In this document: positions 56,416-64,000 of the stretch, piece after piece
Numbering within the stretch: the first letter of the stretch is position 1
Layout: each line of letters opens with the position of its first letter
Assembly: GCF_014230465.1 (NCBI RefSeq)
Contig: NZ_JAAXCY010000013.1
Coordinates: 124,001 to 188,000 of the forward strand
Direction of reading: 5' to 3'
Length of the DNA stretch: 64,000 nt
Source: Pseudomonas cremoris
Lineage (GTDB): Bacteria > Pseudomonadota > Gammaproteobacteria > Pseudomonadales > Pseudomonadaceae
Notes under the pieces: model-generated
Told to the model about the DNA's origin: nothing
Seen by the model: the letters and a program-made list of their open reading frames with translations, nothing else
The model's database searches: none
Translations under genes and position numbers: made by a program

Positions 56416-58770
56416 TCAGCCCCTCGACTGCCAGGATTCATCGACGACCGGGCCGTTGGCGACGCAAACCCAGCCGCCTGTAGCGTCGTTGAGTTGCTGG
56501 GCGGCGCGCTGCATATCGTCCTGCGTGCGGGTTTGGATCAGCTGTTGAAGCTCGCCCAGATACGCCGACGAATGGCCGGCCAAGCGAGCATGCCAAAGCA
56601 GCTCGGCAGCGCTGGCGACCGGAAGCGTCTGCGGGGCGAACTGTTGTGCTAGCGCCTGGTTGCCTGCGTCAGCGTTGCGGCGGATCAGCGCTGGCAATTG
56701 CTGCATAAACGTTTGCAGGTGGCCAATGATCCCTTCCACGGACACGCTGGGGGATTGCACGCCGAATAGCAGGCCGGTTTGCCCATTGATCTGTCGGACA
56801 CCACTGAACACGGCGTAGCCGATCTGCAACTCTACACGCAGGCGCTGGTAGAACGGCCCCTGTAGCAGGTGCCCGAGCAGTCGCCACGCCGCCTCATCCG
56901 CCAAGGTTTGGCTGGGCGTGGGGCAAAACAGCAGCACGGCGGCCTCCTTGGAATCGGTCGTTACCTCGTGCCAGAGGCGTTGACCGGCCAAGTCGGGAAC
57001 CTGATGTTCGAGGTTCGCGGGTTGCCCGGGCAACCGGGCCGCTGCTGTCTTGATCACTGCTTCAAGCGCGGCGGGGAAACCCAGGCCCAGGCCCTGCCAG
57101 CGTGCGTTAGCCCAGGATGCCTCGCTGTCTTGGGGTGCAATCTCGGTGCAGTAAACGGGCAGCGCCCTGAGCAGTTCCCGGATGGCGATCAAAGGTATTG
57201 CAGCCGGGAACGCTGGCTGCGCTTGATTCAGGCTGTGCACCAACGCTTCCAGCACCGCTGGCATTGGCTCGTGCAGCCCGGTGATGCTCACCCGCCAATC
57301 AGGGCCGATGGTTTCGAACGACACTTCAACGCCCGCCTGGCGCGCCTGCTCGCGCAACGGTTGCAAAGCACCTTCCAGGCCGGCGGGCGCGCCGCGCCAT
57401 TGCAGGTACAACGCAGCTTCATCACCGTCATTTGCCACGGCTGGGCTGAAGGCCAGCGCCGACACTTCCTTGCGCCCCCGTGAACGGTCCTGCGCAAAGG
57501 TGCGCAAGCCTCGGTGAGCGCTGGTCTGGCCGCGAATCAGGCCCGCACGTTCTTCCTTCAACGGCGGGCGCAGGAATGGGTTGTTCGGTGGTAGCTGCCA
57601 AGTGTGTTGCGAAGGCGGCAGTTGCAAGGCGTCGAGCATGGTTTTGAGGGCTGTAACGGCCGGTTCCGAGAGGTTTTCGCTGTCGTGTCGAGCCAGCGCC
57701 AGTGCGCCCAGGGTCTGTTGTTGCCTTGTCGCCAGCAGGGCGAACTCTTCTCGCAGTGAAGTCCAGTCGCTGTGTGCGAAAAAGCTCAGCCAGTCGTGCA
57801 GTAATGCCTGGATCTGTGTCGCCGCTTCGTCTTGGGTGCCGAGGGTAAAGTCGATATCCAGTACCGCTTGCCCGGCGTAGTGATACACCACGCTCGCCTG
57901 CACGGCGGTGGCCAGGTCTCGTGCTTGCAGTTCAGCCAACAGCCCGCCCGGTGCCGAGGCGTTCAGCCAGGTGCAAAGGAACGCCAAGGCCTCACGGGGC
58001 GCATTGCCGATGATGACTTGATGCAGGTGATTGCCAGCGAGGTGTTGGTAGCCCTGCGCCTGGCCTGGCATCAATGCGGGCGGCGCGTCTTGTGGGCGTA
58101 GAGGCCCCGAGGTCAGCGCCTCGCTGAACCGCTGCGCCAAGGCTTCGAGTGCTTCCAGCGGCTGCGGGCCGGCAAGGCTCAAGGTCATCTGCCCGCTCTG
58201 GTAAAACTGCTGATGAAATTCCCGCAGTGCCTGCTGAAAGGCCTCGCGCTCCACCGGCAGGCTGTCGCGGTTGCCCGCATGAAAGCCGCGCAATGGATGA
58301 CCCGCCGCCAGGCCCTCCAGCAACGCGACTTGCTGCTGCGCCTTGGCATCCTGGGACCAGGCGACAAACTCTGCGTGCAGCACTTCGCGTTCGCGCAGTT
58401 GGTCGTCGAGCGTCAGGCGCGGGTGGGTCAGCATATCGGCCAGCCGCTCCAACCCATCGGCAAAGGTCGGCTCCGGTAGCTCAAAGAAGAAGTCTGTGGT
58501 GCGTTCACGGGTGCTGGCATTGACCTGGCCGCCTTGGCGTTGCACGTAGGCCATCAACCCTTCGCTCGTAGGAAACCGTTCGGTCCCGAGAAACAACAGA
58601 TGCTCAAGAAAATGCGCCAATCCTGGCCAGGCCAACGGCACATCATGGCTGCCGGCAGCCACCCGTAACGCAGCCGCGCAACGTTTTAAACGCGGCGCAT
58701 GTCGCAGGGAAACTCGCAGGCCATTAGCCAGGGTTAGGTGAAGGTGATGAGAGGGGGCCGGCGCAGGCAT
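56416..58770 (-). CDS. pqqF: PqqF zinc protease (insulinase family)
   Basis: This 784-residue M16-type protease has the inverted zinc motif HFLEH at 53-57 (from the chosen start). It processes the modified PqqA peptide. The ATG at 58770 has GGAAG five bases upstream; the longer form from 58800 is less likely. It lies upstream of pqqA in the same orientation, as in other P. fluorescens-group strains. The 159-base gap between them is the likely pqqA promoter region. Confidence 0.93.
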   Translation of the reverse strand: MPAPAPSHHLHLTLANGLRVSLRHAPRLKRCAAALRVAAGSHDVPLAWPGLAHFLEHLLFLGTERFPTSEGLMAYVQRQGGQVNASTRERTTDFFFELPEPTFADGLERLADMLTHPRLTLDDQLREREVLHAEFVAWSQDAKAQQQVALLEGLAAGHPLRGFHAGNRDSLPVEREAFQQALREFHQQFYQSGQMTLSLAGPQPLEALEALAQRFSEALTSGPLRPQDAPPALMPGQAQGYQHLAGNHLHQVIIGNAPREALAFLCTWLNASAPGGLLAELQARDLATAVQASVVYHYAGQAVLDIDFTLGTQDEAATQIQALLHDWLSFFAHSDWTSLREEFALLATRQQQTLGALALARHDSENLSEPAVTALKTMLDALQLPPSQHTWQLPPNNPFLRPPLKEERAGLIRGQTSAHRGLRTFAQDRSRGRKEVSALAFSPAVANDGDEAALYLQWRGAPAGLEGALQPLREQARQAGVEVSFETIGPDWRVSITGLHEPMPAVLEALVHSLNQAQPAFPAAIPLIAIRELLRALPVYCTEIAPQDSEASWANARWQGLGLGFPAALEAVIKTAAARLPGQPANLEHQVPDLAGQRLWHEVTTDSKEAAVLLFCPTPSQTLADEAAWRLLGHLLQGPFYQRLRVELQIGYAVFSGVRQINGQTGLLFGVQSPSVSVEGIIGHLQTFMQQLPALIRRNADAGNQALAQQFAPQTLPVASAAELLWHARLAGHSSAYLGELQQLIQTRTQDDMQRAAQQLNDATGGWVCVANGPVVDESWQSRG

Positions 58771-58818
58771 GGGCACTTCCGAAACGTAGGAAGCGCCCAT
58801 GCTAACAAACCCGAGGAT

Positions 58819-59613
58819 TCAGGGCTTGTGCAGCGCGGCGTACAGTTCGGGGCGCCGGTCTTGCAGGTAGTGGTTGGCGGCACGCGCGTCGGTGATCGAT
58901 TGGCGCTCCAGCGTACCGACAATCAAGGCTTCATCCAGGCCGGCCTGGGCGATGCGTTGGCCGTTTGGTGCGGCAATGCTGCTCTGCCCGCAATACTGGA
59001 TCTCGCCTTCGTGCCCGCAGTAATTGGCATAGGCCACGTAACATTGGTTTTCGAAGGCCCGCGCCCGCACGGTGACATCCGCGACAAAGTCGAACGGCAC
59101 CATATTGGCCGTGGGCACCAGGATCAGCTCGGCGCCGGCCAGGGCCAGGCGGCGGGTGTTTTCCGGAAACTCCAAGTCGTAGCAGATCAGGAAACCCAGC
59201 TTCCAGCCGTTGAGCTCCACCAGCGGGAAGTCATCACCCCCGGCACTGAACATTGAATGGTCAAGATCGCCAAACAGGTGAGTCTTGCGGTAGTTGCACA
59301 GGCGCTGGCCGTGGGCGTCGATCAACTGAATCGCGTTGTAGATCTGACCATCGTCGGCCCGCTCCGGGTAGCCATACACAATCGCCAGGCCAGCGCTTTT
59401 CGCCAGTTCGGCGATGGCCTGCGCGGATGGACCATCCTGCGCCTCGGCCAACGCGCCAACGGCCTCGGCACCGATGTTGTAGCCGCTGAGGAACATCTCT
59501 GGCAGCACCAGTACATCGGCATCGGACGCCTCATGCGCCAACTGATGCAGGCGCTTGAGGTTGCCGGCCACGTCCAGCGGCAGCGGCGGGCATTGGTACA
59601 AGGCGACACGCAT
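58819..59613 (-). CDS. davA: 5-aminopentanamidase (delta-aminovaleramidase) DavA
   Basis: This 264-residue nitrilase-superfamily enzyme has catalytic Glu39, Lys110 and Cys144 (LPEMFLSG, YRKTHLFG, FLICYDLEFPEN). It hydrolyses 5-aminopentanamide to 5-aminovalerate and ammonia in lysine breakdown. AGGAG six bases before the ATG fixes the start. The name comes from pairing with davB and from the same position next to pqqF in P. putida. Confidence 0.88.
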   Translation of the reverse strand: MRVALYQCPPLPLDVAGNLKRLHQLAHEASDADVLVLPEMFLSGYNIGAEAVGALAEAQDGPSAQAIAELAKSAGLAIVYGYPERADDGQIYNAIQLIDAHGQRLCNYRKTHLFGDLDHSMFSAGGDDFPLVELNGWKLGFLICYDLEFPENTRRLALAGAELILVPTANMVPFDFVADVTVRARAFENQCYVAYANYCGHEGEIQYCGQSSIAAPNGQRIAQAGLDEALIVGTLERQSITDARAANHYLQDRRPELYAALHKP

Positions 59614-59623
59614 GGTCAACTCC

Positions 59624-61315
59624 TTACTCGGCCAGGGCGATCGGGCCGATCTCATCGAACACATCGCCGGGGCCTGGGTTCTCAGGGTGAGTGCTGCCAC
59701 CGAAGTGAGTCATGATGCCCCACACCGCATTCAGTGAGGTCTGCACGGCGCCTTCTACCCAGGCAGGGGTCCAGGATACGTCGTCACCTGCGATAAAAAT
59801 CCCACGCTGTTCAGCGGGCATGTCCTTCTGCATGAAGTGCGCATACATACGCTGGTTGTAGCGATAGTGGCCCGGCAGTGCGCCTTTGAAAGCACCGAGG
59901 AAATGCGGGTCGGCTTCCCACGATACGGTGATCGGGTCGCCGATGATGCGCGCCTTGATGTCGACTTTCGGGTAGATCTTCTTCAAGGCATCCAGCGCCA
60001 GCTTCACGCGCTTGTCGATGGGCTGCGGGAGCATTTTCAGCGCGTCACTCATCCACGAGTAAGACAGGCAAATTACCCCCGGCTTGTCGTCACCGTTGTC
60101 GAACAGGTACGTGCCACGAGTCAGGCGGTCGGTGAGGGTCATGCTCATCAGGTCGCGACCGGTTTCCGGGTCTTTGTCCTTCCAGAACGGACGGTCGACC
60201 ATCACGAAGGTTTTCGACGACTGCATGTAGCGCGTGCGGTCCAGGGCCATCCACATCTTTTGCGAGAACAGGGTTTCATCGCATTCGATCTGGGTGGTCA
60301 GCAGCCAGCTTTGGCAGGTAGTCAGCACGGCGGCGTATTCACGTGTATCGCCGTAGTTGTCGGTGACCGCAAAGCGACCATCGGCGGCGTGGGCAATGCG
60401 CTTTACACCGGCCCGTGGTGCACCGCGGTGCAGCGAGCTGAGGCTGGTGCCCGCCGGCCAGTGGGCGCAGCGCTCCGGCACATGGCGCCAGATGCCCATG
60501 GGAACCTGCGCCACGCCGCCGACCACGAGGTGTTGGTGGTCGTCGCAGTTGGTCATCACCACACGGAAGATTTCCAGCATGGAATTGGGGAAGTCCGAGT
60601 CCCAGCCGCCGGTGCCGAAACCTACTTGGCCGAACACTTCGCGGTGCAGGAACGACAACTTGGCGAACGCCTTGGACGTGGCGACGAAGTCATAGAAGGT
60701 GCGGTCGTCCCACAGCGGCACGAGCTTGTTCCACAGTTCCTTGAGGCGCGGTACGTCGCGGTCGCGAATGGCTTGCTGGATATCGCCGAACTGCGAGCCG
60801 GCCTCCAGGGCGTCGGCCCAGGCGTCCGCGACTTCCTGGAACAGCACCGGCAGGTCGGAAAGCTTTTGCGCGTAGTGGGTCTGGCCTTCGAGGTCGATCA
60901 CCGTGCTGCCCGAGGCCGGAGTCAGCGGGTTGGGAAAGGGTTTGGTTTCCAGGCCGAGCTTGTCCACGTAGTGATAGAACGCGGTGGACGACACCGGAAA
61001 ACGCATGCCGCCCAGCTCGGCGATGATGCCTTCGGCGCCTTCAAATGCCTGCGAGCGCAGGCGGCCGCCCATTTTCGAGGCTTCGTACACTACCGGCTTG
61101 AGGCCCAGCTTCATCAGCTCATAGGCGGCCACCAGGCCTGCGATGCCGGCACCGACAATCGCCACTTCGGCGCCATGGTTGGCGGTAGGAATACTGCCCA
61201 GACCTGCCGGGTGTTCGATCCAGTCATCAAAGGCAAACGGGAAGTCCGGGCCAAAGATGGTGATGGGTTTTTTACCGTCTGCAGGGTGGCGATTGTTTTT
61301 CTTGGATGGGTTCAT
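59624..61315 (-). CDS. davB: L-lysine 2-monooxygenase DavB
   Basis: This 563-residue flavin amine oxidase-type monooxygenase converts lysine, with oxygen, to 5-aminopentanamide and CO2. The FAD loop GAGIAG is at 55-60; MGGRLRSQAF follows. Tryptophan 2-monooxygenase (IaaM) is the main alternative, but the partner amidase is nitrilase-type, as in davBA, not IaaH-type. The start is the ATG at 61315. Confidence 0.87.
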   Translation of the reverse strand: MNPSKKNNRHPADGKKPITIFGPDFPFAFDDWIEHPAGLGSIPTANHGAEVAIVGAGIAGLVAAYELMKLGLKPVVYEASKMGGRLRSQAFEGAEGIIAELGGMRFPVSSTAFYHYVDKLGLETKPFPNPLTPASGSTVIDLEGQTHYAQKLSDLPVLFQEVADAWADALEAGSQFGDIQQAIRDRDVPRLKELWNKLVPLWDDRTFYDFVATSKAFAKLSFLHREVFGQVGFGTGGWDSDFPNSMLEIFRVVMTNCDDHQHLVVGGVAQVPMGIWRHVPERCAHWPAGTSLSSLHRGAPRAGVKRIAHAADGRFAVTDNYGDTREYAAVLTTCQSWLLTTQIECDETLFSQKMWMALDRTRYMQSSKTFVMVDRPFWKDKDPETGRDLMSMTLTDRLTRGTYLFDNGDDKPGVICLSYSWMSDALKMLPQPIDKRVKLALDALKKIYPKVDIKARIIGDPITVSWEADPHFLGAFKGALPGHYRYNQRMYAHFMQKDMPAEQRGIFIAGDDVSWTPAWVEGAVQTSLNAVWGIMTHFGGSTHPENPGPGDVFDEIGPIALAE

Positions 61316-61461
61316 GGCTGACCTGGCTGGCAACTCGGCGGGGCACGACCCGCTGAGTATAGGAAAAGATGGCAGCCAGTTTAGGGAGCGTAGCGTTCGT
61401 TAATAAGACGCAAAGTGTCGTCGGATTGAATTGTTTTTGGTCAAAGTGACGAAGTGGGTGG

Positions 61462-61908
61462 TCAGACTGGCTGACCGCGATCCAATTTGCTGCTGAGGAT
61501 GATCGACGTGGTGGTTTTTTCTACGCCGTCGACGCTGCCGATCTGGTCCAGCAGTTGATCAAGCTGCTCTGGCGAATCAGTACGCAGCCAGGCTACATAA
61601 TCGAACTCGCCGCTGACCGCGCACAATTGCTGGACCTGCGCCATGGCGCTCAGCCTGCGCAGCACTTCTTTGCCTGAGCGCGCTTGCACGGTGATGCCCA
61701 CATAAGCCTGCAAGCCGCCGTCGACGACCCGTTGGCCCAGGCGCACACCGTATCCGGTAATCACTTGGGTTTTTTCCAGGCGTGCCAGGCGCGACGTCAC
61801 CGTGGTGCGTGCGATACCGAGCTGCCGGGCAAGCATGGCCACGCTTTCACGGGCGTTGATCTGCAGGGCGGCGATCAGTTGGCGATCGATTTCATCTAGG
61901 ACGGGCAA
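61462..61908 (-). CDS. Lrp/AsnC-family regulator
   Basis: This 148-residue protein has an N-terminal HTH (LDEIDRQLIAALQINARESVAMLARQLGIARTTVTSRL is the recognisable region) and a C-terminal RAM domain that binds amino acids. The start is taken as TTG at 61908 with GGAG six bases upstream; the long upstream extension has no HTH-family character. It is 147 bases before davB in the same direction and is probably a lysine-responsive regulator of davBA (inference). Confidence 0.85.
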   Translation of the reverse strand: MPVLDEIDRQLIAALQINARESVAMLARQLGIARTTVTSRLARLEKTQVITGYGVRLGQRVVDGGLQAYVGITVQARSGKEVLRRLSAMAQVQQLCAVSGEFDYVAWLRTDSPEQLDQLLDQIGSVDGVEKTTTSIILSSKLDRGQPV

Positions 61909-61943
61909 GGGAAGCTCCGGATCGGGCGGCAATGGGCGGCATG

Positions 61944-62813
61944 TTACAGGCTTGCATCGGCCAGCAGGCAGCGGGCGAACAACTGCGGCACCGGCAAATG
62001 GCGTTGGCTGTAGCGGCTGAGCAGGATGATCTCGCGGTAAAACGTCTGGCTGCCCAGTGGGATGATTCGTACTTTGGGCGAGCGCTCCAGCCACAGGCCG
62101 GCCCGAGGAATCAGCGACACGCCCAGGCCACACTCGACCATCCTGACGATAGCTTCCAGTTCGTCGAGCTCCAGCGCTACCTGCACCTCGAGCTTCTGTT
62201 CGCGCAAGAAGCGACTGACCAACCGTCCGCCAAACGAGGCGCGGTCATAGCGCACATGGGGCTGGGTGCTGAGCAAGTGCAACGGGTCATCACCCGCCAG
62301 GGAGTCCGGCACGATCAGCACAAATGGCTCCCTGCGCACCTCCTGCACATGCAACTCCTTGGGCAGCTCAAAAGGCGGGCGAATGATGATCGCCGAGTCC
62401 AGCTCGCCGGCGTCCACCTGGCTCAACAACTCAAGGGACACGCCCGGCACCAGCTTGCACTCCAACGCCGGTGCGGCTTGGCGCAGGCGTACCAGCGCCT
62501 GGGGGAGCAGGCCGGTCTGGGCGGTGCCAATGGCACCCACCTTCAATTCGCCGCGGTACTCATTGGCATCCACCGGCACCGCCATGCGGTTGAAGGTCTC
62601 CACGATCTCCTTGGCCATCGGCAATGCACGCACACCGGCAGCATTCAACATGGCCTGGCGTCCGGTGCGGTCGAACAACGGCACACCGAGCGCCTGTTCC
62701 AGCTGGCGAATCTGCGCACTCACCGCAGACTGCGTCAGCCCGATGTGCATGCCCGCTGCCGCAAACGTGCCATGGCGGGTTACGGCGATAAAGGTCTTCA
62801 ATTCGCGGAGCAT
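61944..62813 (-). CDS. LysR-family transcriptional regulator
   Basis: This 289-residue protein has an N-terminal HTH (GTFAAAGMHIGLTQSAVSAQIRQLE, about 15-39) and a periplasmic-binding-like effector domain. It is divergent from the VOC-protein gene, across a 112-base gap, and may control it. The effector is unknown. Confidence 0.9.
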   Translation of the reverse strand: MLRELKTFIAVTRHGTFAAAGMHIGLTQSAVSAQIRQLEQALGVPLFDRTGRQAMLNAAGVRALPMAKEIVETFNRMAVPVDANEYRGELKVGAIGTAQTGLLPQALVRLRQAAPALECKLVPGVSLELLSQVDAGELDSAIIIRPPFELPKELHVQEVRREPFVLIVPDSLAGDDPLHLLSTQPHVRYDRASFGGRLVSRFLREQKLEVQVALELDELEAIVRMVECGLGVSLIPRAGLWLERSPKVRIIPLGSQTFYREIILLSRYSQRHLPVPQLFARCLLADASL

Positions 62814-62925
62814 GGACGTCTCGACTGATCGAAATAATTTGAGCTCGGCGCAAAAACTATCGTCTTTTCATCGAATCAGGCAAGGCTAAACTCAATGCAC
62901 TTAATGCCCTTAGAGGTTAGACCTG

Positions 62926-63351
62926 ATGACACTTGCGCCTTTTCACCTCGCCATTCCGGTATACGACCTGGCCGCTGCGCGGCACTTCTATGGGGAAGTA
63001 TTCGGACTGGAGGAAGGTCGTTCCAGCGACCATTGGGTCGACTTCAACTTCTTCGGCCACCAGTTGGTGATTCACGAACACCCGAAAACCGCGTCCCAGG
63101 AATCGGCGCATACCAACGCAGTCGACGGCCACGACGTGCCCGTACCGCATTTTGGTGTGGTGCTGGGCTGGGACGATTGGCAGGCCCTGGCGGAACGCCT
63201 GCAAGCGCGAGAAACGAAGTTTGTGCTGGAGCCGCACATTCGCTTCAAGGGGCAGGTGGGGGAGCAGGCGACGTTGTTTCTGTTTGACCCGTGCGGCAAT
63301 GCGCTGGAGTTCAAGGCGTTCAGGGATATTGGGCAGTTGTTTGCGAAGTGA
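62926..63351 (+). CDS. VOC-family (glyoxalase/dioxygenase fold) protein
   Basis: This 141-residue protein starts [22 protein letters not shown] and ends with [15 protein letters not shown], the typical first and last parts of a VOC metal site (His near the N-terminus, Glu in NALEF). The substrate is unknown. It shares a bidirectional terminator with the tRNA on the other strand. Confidence 0.86.
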   Translation: MTLAPFHLAIPVYDLAAARHFYGEVFGLEEGRSSDHWVDFNFFGHQLVIHEHPKTASQESAHTNAVDGHDVPVPHFGVVLGWDDWQALAERLQARETKFVLEPHIRFKGQVGEQATLFLFDPCGNALEFKAFRDIGQLFAK

Positions 63352-63366
63352 GGCTGCCAGACACAC

Positions 63367-63390
63367 AAAAGCCGCGCAATGCGCGGCTTT
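63367..63390. terminator. bidirectional terminator
   Basis: AAAAGCCGCGC-AAT-GCGCGGCTTT serves the VOC gene (+) and the tRNA (-). Confidence 0.9.
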
Positions 63391-63396
63391 CTTGTT

Positions 63397-63473
63397 TGGT
63401 GGGCCCACACGGACTTGAACCGTGGACCAAAGGATTATGAGTCCTCTGCTCTGACCAACTGAGCTATAGGCCC
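63397..63473 (-). tRNA. tRNA-Ile(CAU), isoleucine-2 type
   Basis: This 77-nt cloverleaf has acceptor GGGCCTA/TGGGCCC, anticodon CAT in GGACTCATAATCC, T-loop GGTTCAAGTCC and an encoded CCA end. The CAU anticodon could mean Met or lysidine-modified Ile2. The body resembles ileX, and P. aeruginosa has a tRNA-Ile at this place (PA0574.1), so Ile2 is preferred. Confidence 0.88.
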
Positions 63474-63488
63474 TTAACAGGTCGCGGA

Positions 63489-64000
63489 TTATAGCGATGG
63501 TTTCTCTGCTGTGCTATCCGAAAAATCCTCAAGGCTCATACGAAGGAAGGTAGCGGCAAAGAGTTCAGGCGGCAGGGGCAGGCTGACGATGTAGCCTTGC
63601 ATCTGTTCGCAGCCCTCCGCCGCGAGGAAGGCTTGCTGCGCGGGGTTCTCTACGCCTTCGGCAATGATGGTGAATTGCATGCTGTGGCCCAGGGCGATGA
63701 TGGCGCGCACGATGGCGGCGTCGTGGGGGTCGTCGGGCAGGCCGCGGACGAAGGATTGGTCGATCTTCAGGAAGTCCAGCGGCAAGCGCTTGAGGTAACT
63801 GAGGGACGAATAGCCGGTGCCGAAATCGTCAATGGCCAGTTGTACGCCCAGCCGCTTGAGCTGGTGCAGGACCTCCAGCGCCTCCTCGGCCTGGCTCATG
63901 ATGAAGTTCTCGGTGATCTCCAGTTGCAGGCAACCGGGCTCCAGGTGGTAGTCGTGCAACAACTGTTCGATGCGCGACAGCAGGTTGGGATGGCGCAGTT
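63489..64000 (-). CDS. EAL-domain c-di-GMP phosphodiesterase (C-terminal part)
   Basis: The open frame continues past the right edge. The visible 170 residues are the second half of an EAL domain: LQLEITEN, IDDFGTGYSSLSYLKRLP (metal-binding Asp-Asp), LKIDQSFV and EGVE. These residues are those needed for c-di-GMP hydrolysis. The position next to the tRNA-Ile suggests the RmcA (PA0575) homologue, but the N-terminal domains lie outside the window. Confidence 0.9.
   Translation of the reverse strand, partial: LRHPNLLSRIEQLLHDYHLEPGCLQLEITENFIMSQAEEALEVLHQLKRLGVQLAIDDFGTGYSSLSYLKRLPLDFLKIDQSFVRGLPDDPHDAAIVRAIIALGHSMQFTIIAEGVENPAQQAFLAAEGCEQMQGYIVSLPLPPELFAATFLRMSLEDFSDSTAEKPSL

Noticed and set aside
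59624..61315. Tryptophan 2-monooxygenase (IaaM) for auxin synthesis
   Set aside because: The neighbouring amidase is nitrilase-type with a Glu-Lys-Cys triad, not an IaaH amidase, and the locus order fits davBA.
63397..63473. tRNA-Met for the CAT anticodon gene
   Set aside because: The body is closer to ileX-type tRNA-Ile2 and the synteny supports Ile2, although the anticodon alone is ambiguous.

Overview
The window is chromosomal core DNA from a Pseudomonas, most likely of the P. fluorescens group. The evidence is high GC, typical codon use, many REP/REPIN copies of the type GTGGGAGCGGGCTTGCTCGC, and a gene order that follows the P. aeruginosa PA0461-PA0575 region (creBCD, fiuARI, glcB, rarD, srkA, modE, comF, bioBFHCD, acyl-CoA dehydrogenases, rsmY, LysR plus aminotransferase, tRNA-Ile2 and an EAL protein). 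I see no insertion sequence, prophage, plasmid gene, CRISPR array or defence island.

Layout. (1) 1-9.95 kb: a membrane-protein tail and a TraX-like protein, then a one-carbon cluster: glyA, soxBDAG (sarcosine oxidase), purU and fdhA. Sarcosine is demethylated, its methyl group enters tetrahydrofolate, and glycine, formyl-folate and formaldehyde are handled by the flanking genes. (2) 10-14.6 kb: two small paralogous proteins of unknown function, an ECF sigma/anti-sigma pair with a partial anti-sigma duplicate, a DUF2780-like protein and an acyltransferase. (3) 14.7-18.7 kb: a retropepsin-like protein and creBCD, with a Cre-tag-like repeat before creD. (4) 18.9-25.1 kb: a GST, then an iron-uptake set (PepSY protein, TonB receptor, FecR-type and FecI-type regulators) with a candidate Fur box. 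(5) 25.2-31.7 kb: DEDDh exonuclease, cNMP/CBS/DUF294 protein, lone receiver, glcB, ACT-domain GcvR-like protein. (6) 31.9-37.6 kb: rarD, srkA, phoX-like, modE-like, comF. (7) 37.7-42.3 kb: bioBFHCD behind a BirA operator. (8) 43-50.1 kb: three FadE-type acyl-CoA dehydrogenases with a diguanylate cyclase between the first two. (9) 50.1-52.7 kb: the sRNA gene rsmY behind a perfect GacA box, LysR, class III aminotransferase. (10) 52.9-58.8 kb: a Pmp3/YqaE peptide and pqqFABCDE, including the 24-residue pqqA. (11) 58.8-63.3 kb: davBA lysine catabolism with an Lrp regulator, LysR and a VOC protein. (12) tRNA-Ile(CAU) and the 3' end of an EAL-domain gene.

Most genes are recognisable housekeeping or catabolic functions, and I found no convincing undescribed multi-gene system. 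The less ordinary signals are small: the unannotated rsmY with its UAS, a cluster of three consensus DnaA boxes around 31.3-31.8 kb, a BirA operator inside the first codons of divergent comF, a Crc/Hfq-type motif before fdhA, a duplicated anti-sigma domain, a tandem orphan family at 10.0-10.96 kb, a 9-bp inverted repeat before glcB, and REPINs placed inside three functional gene sets (sox, purU-fdhA and bio).
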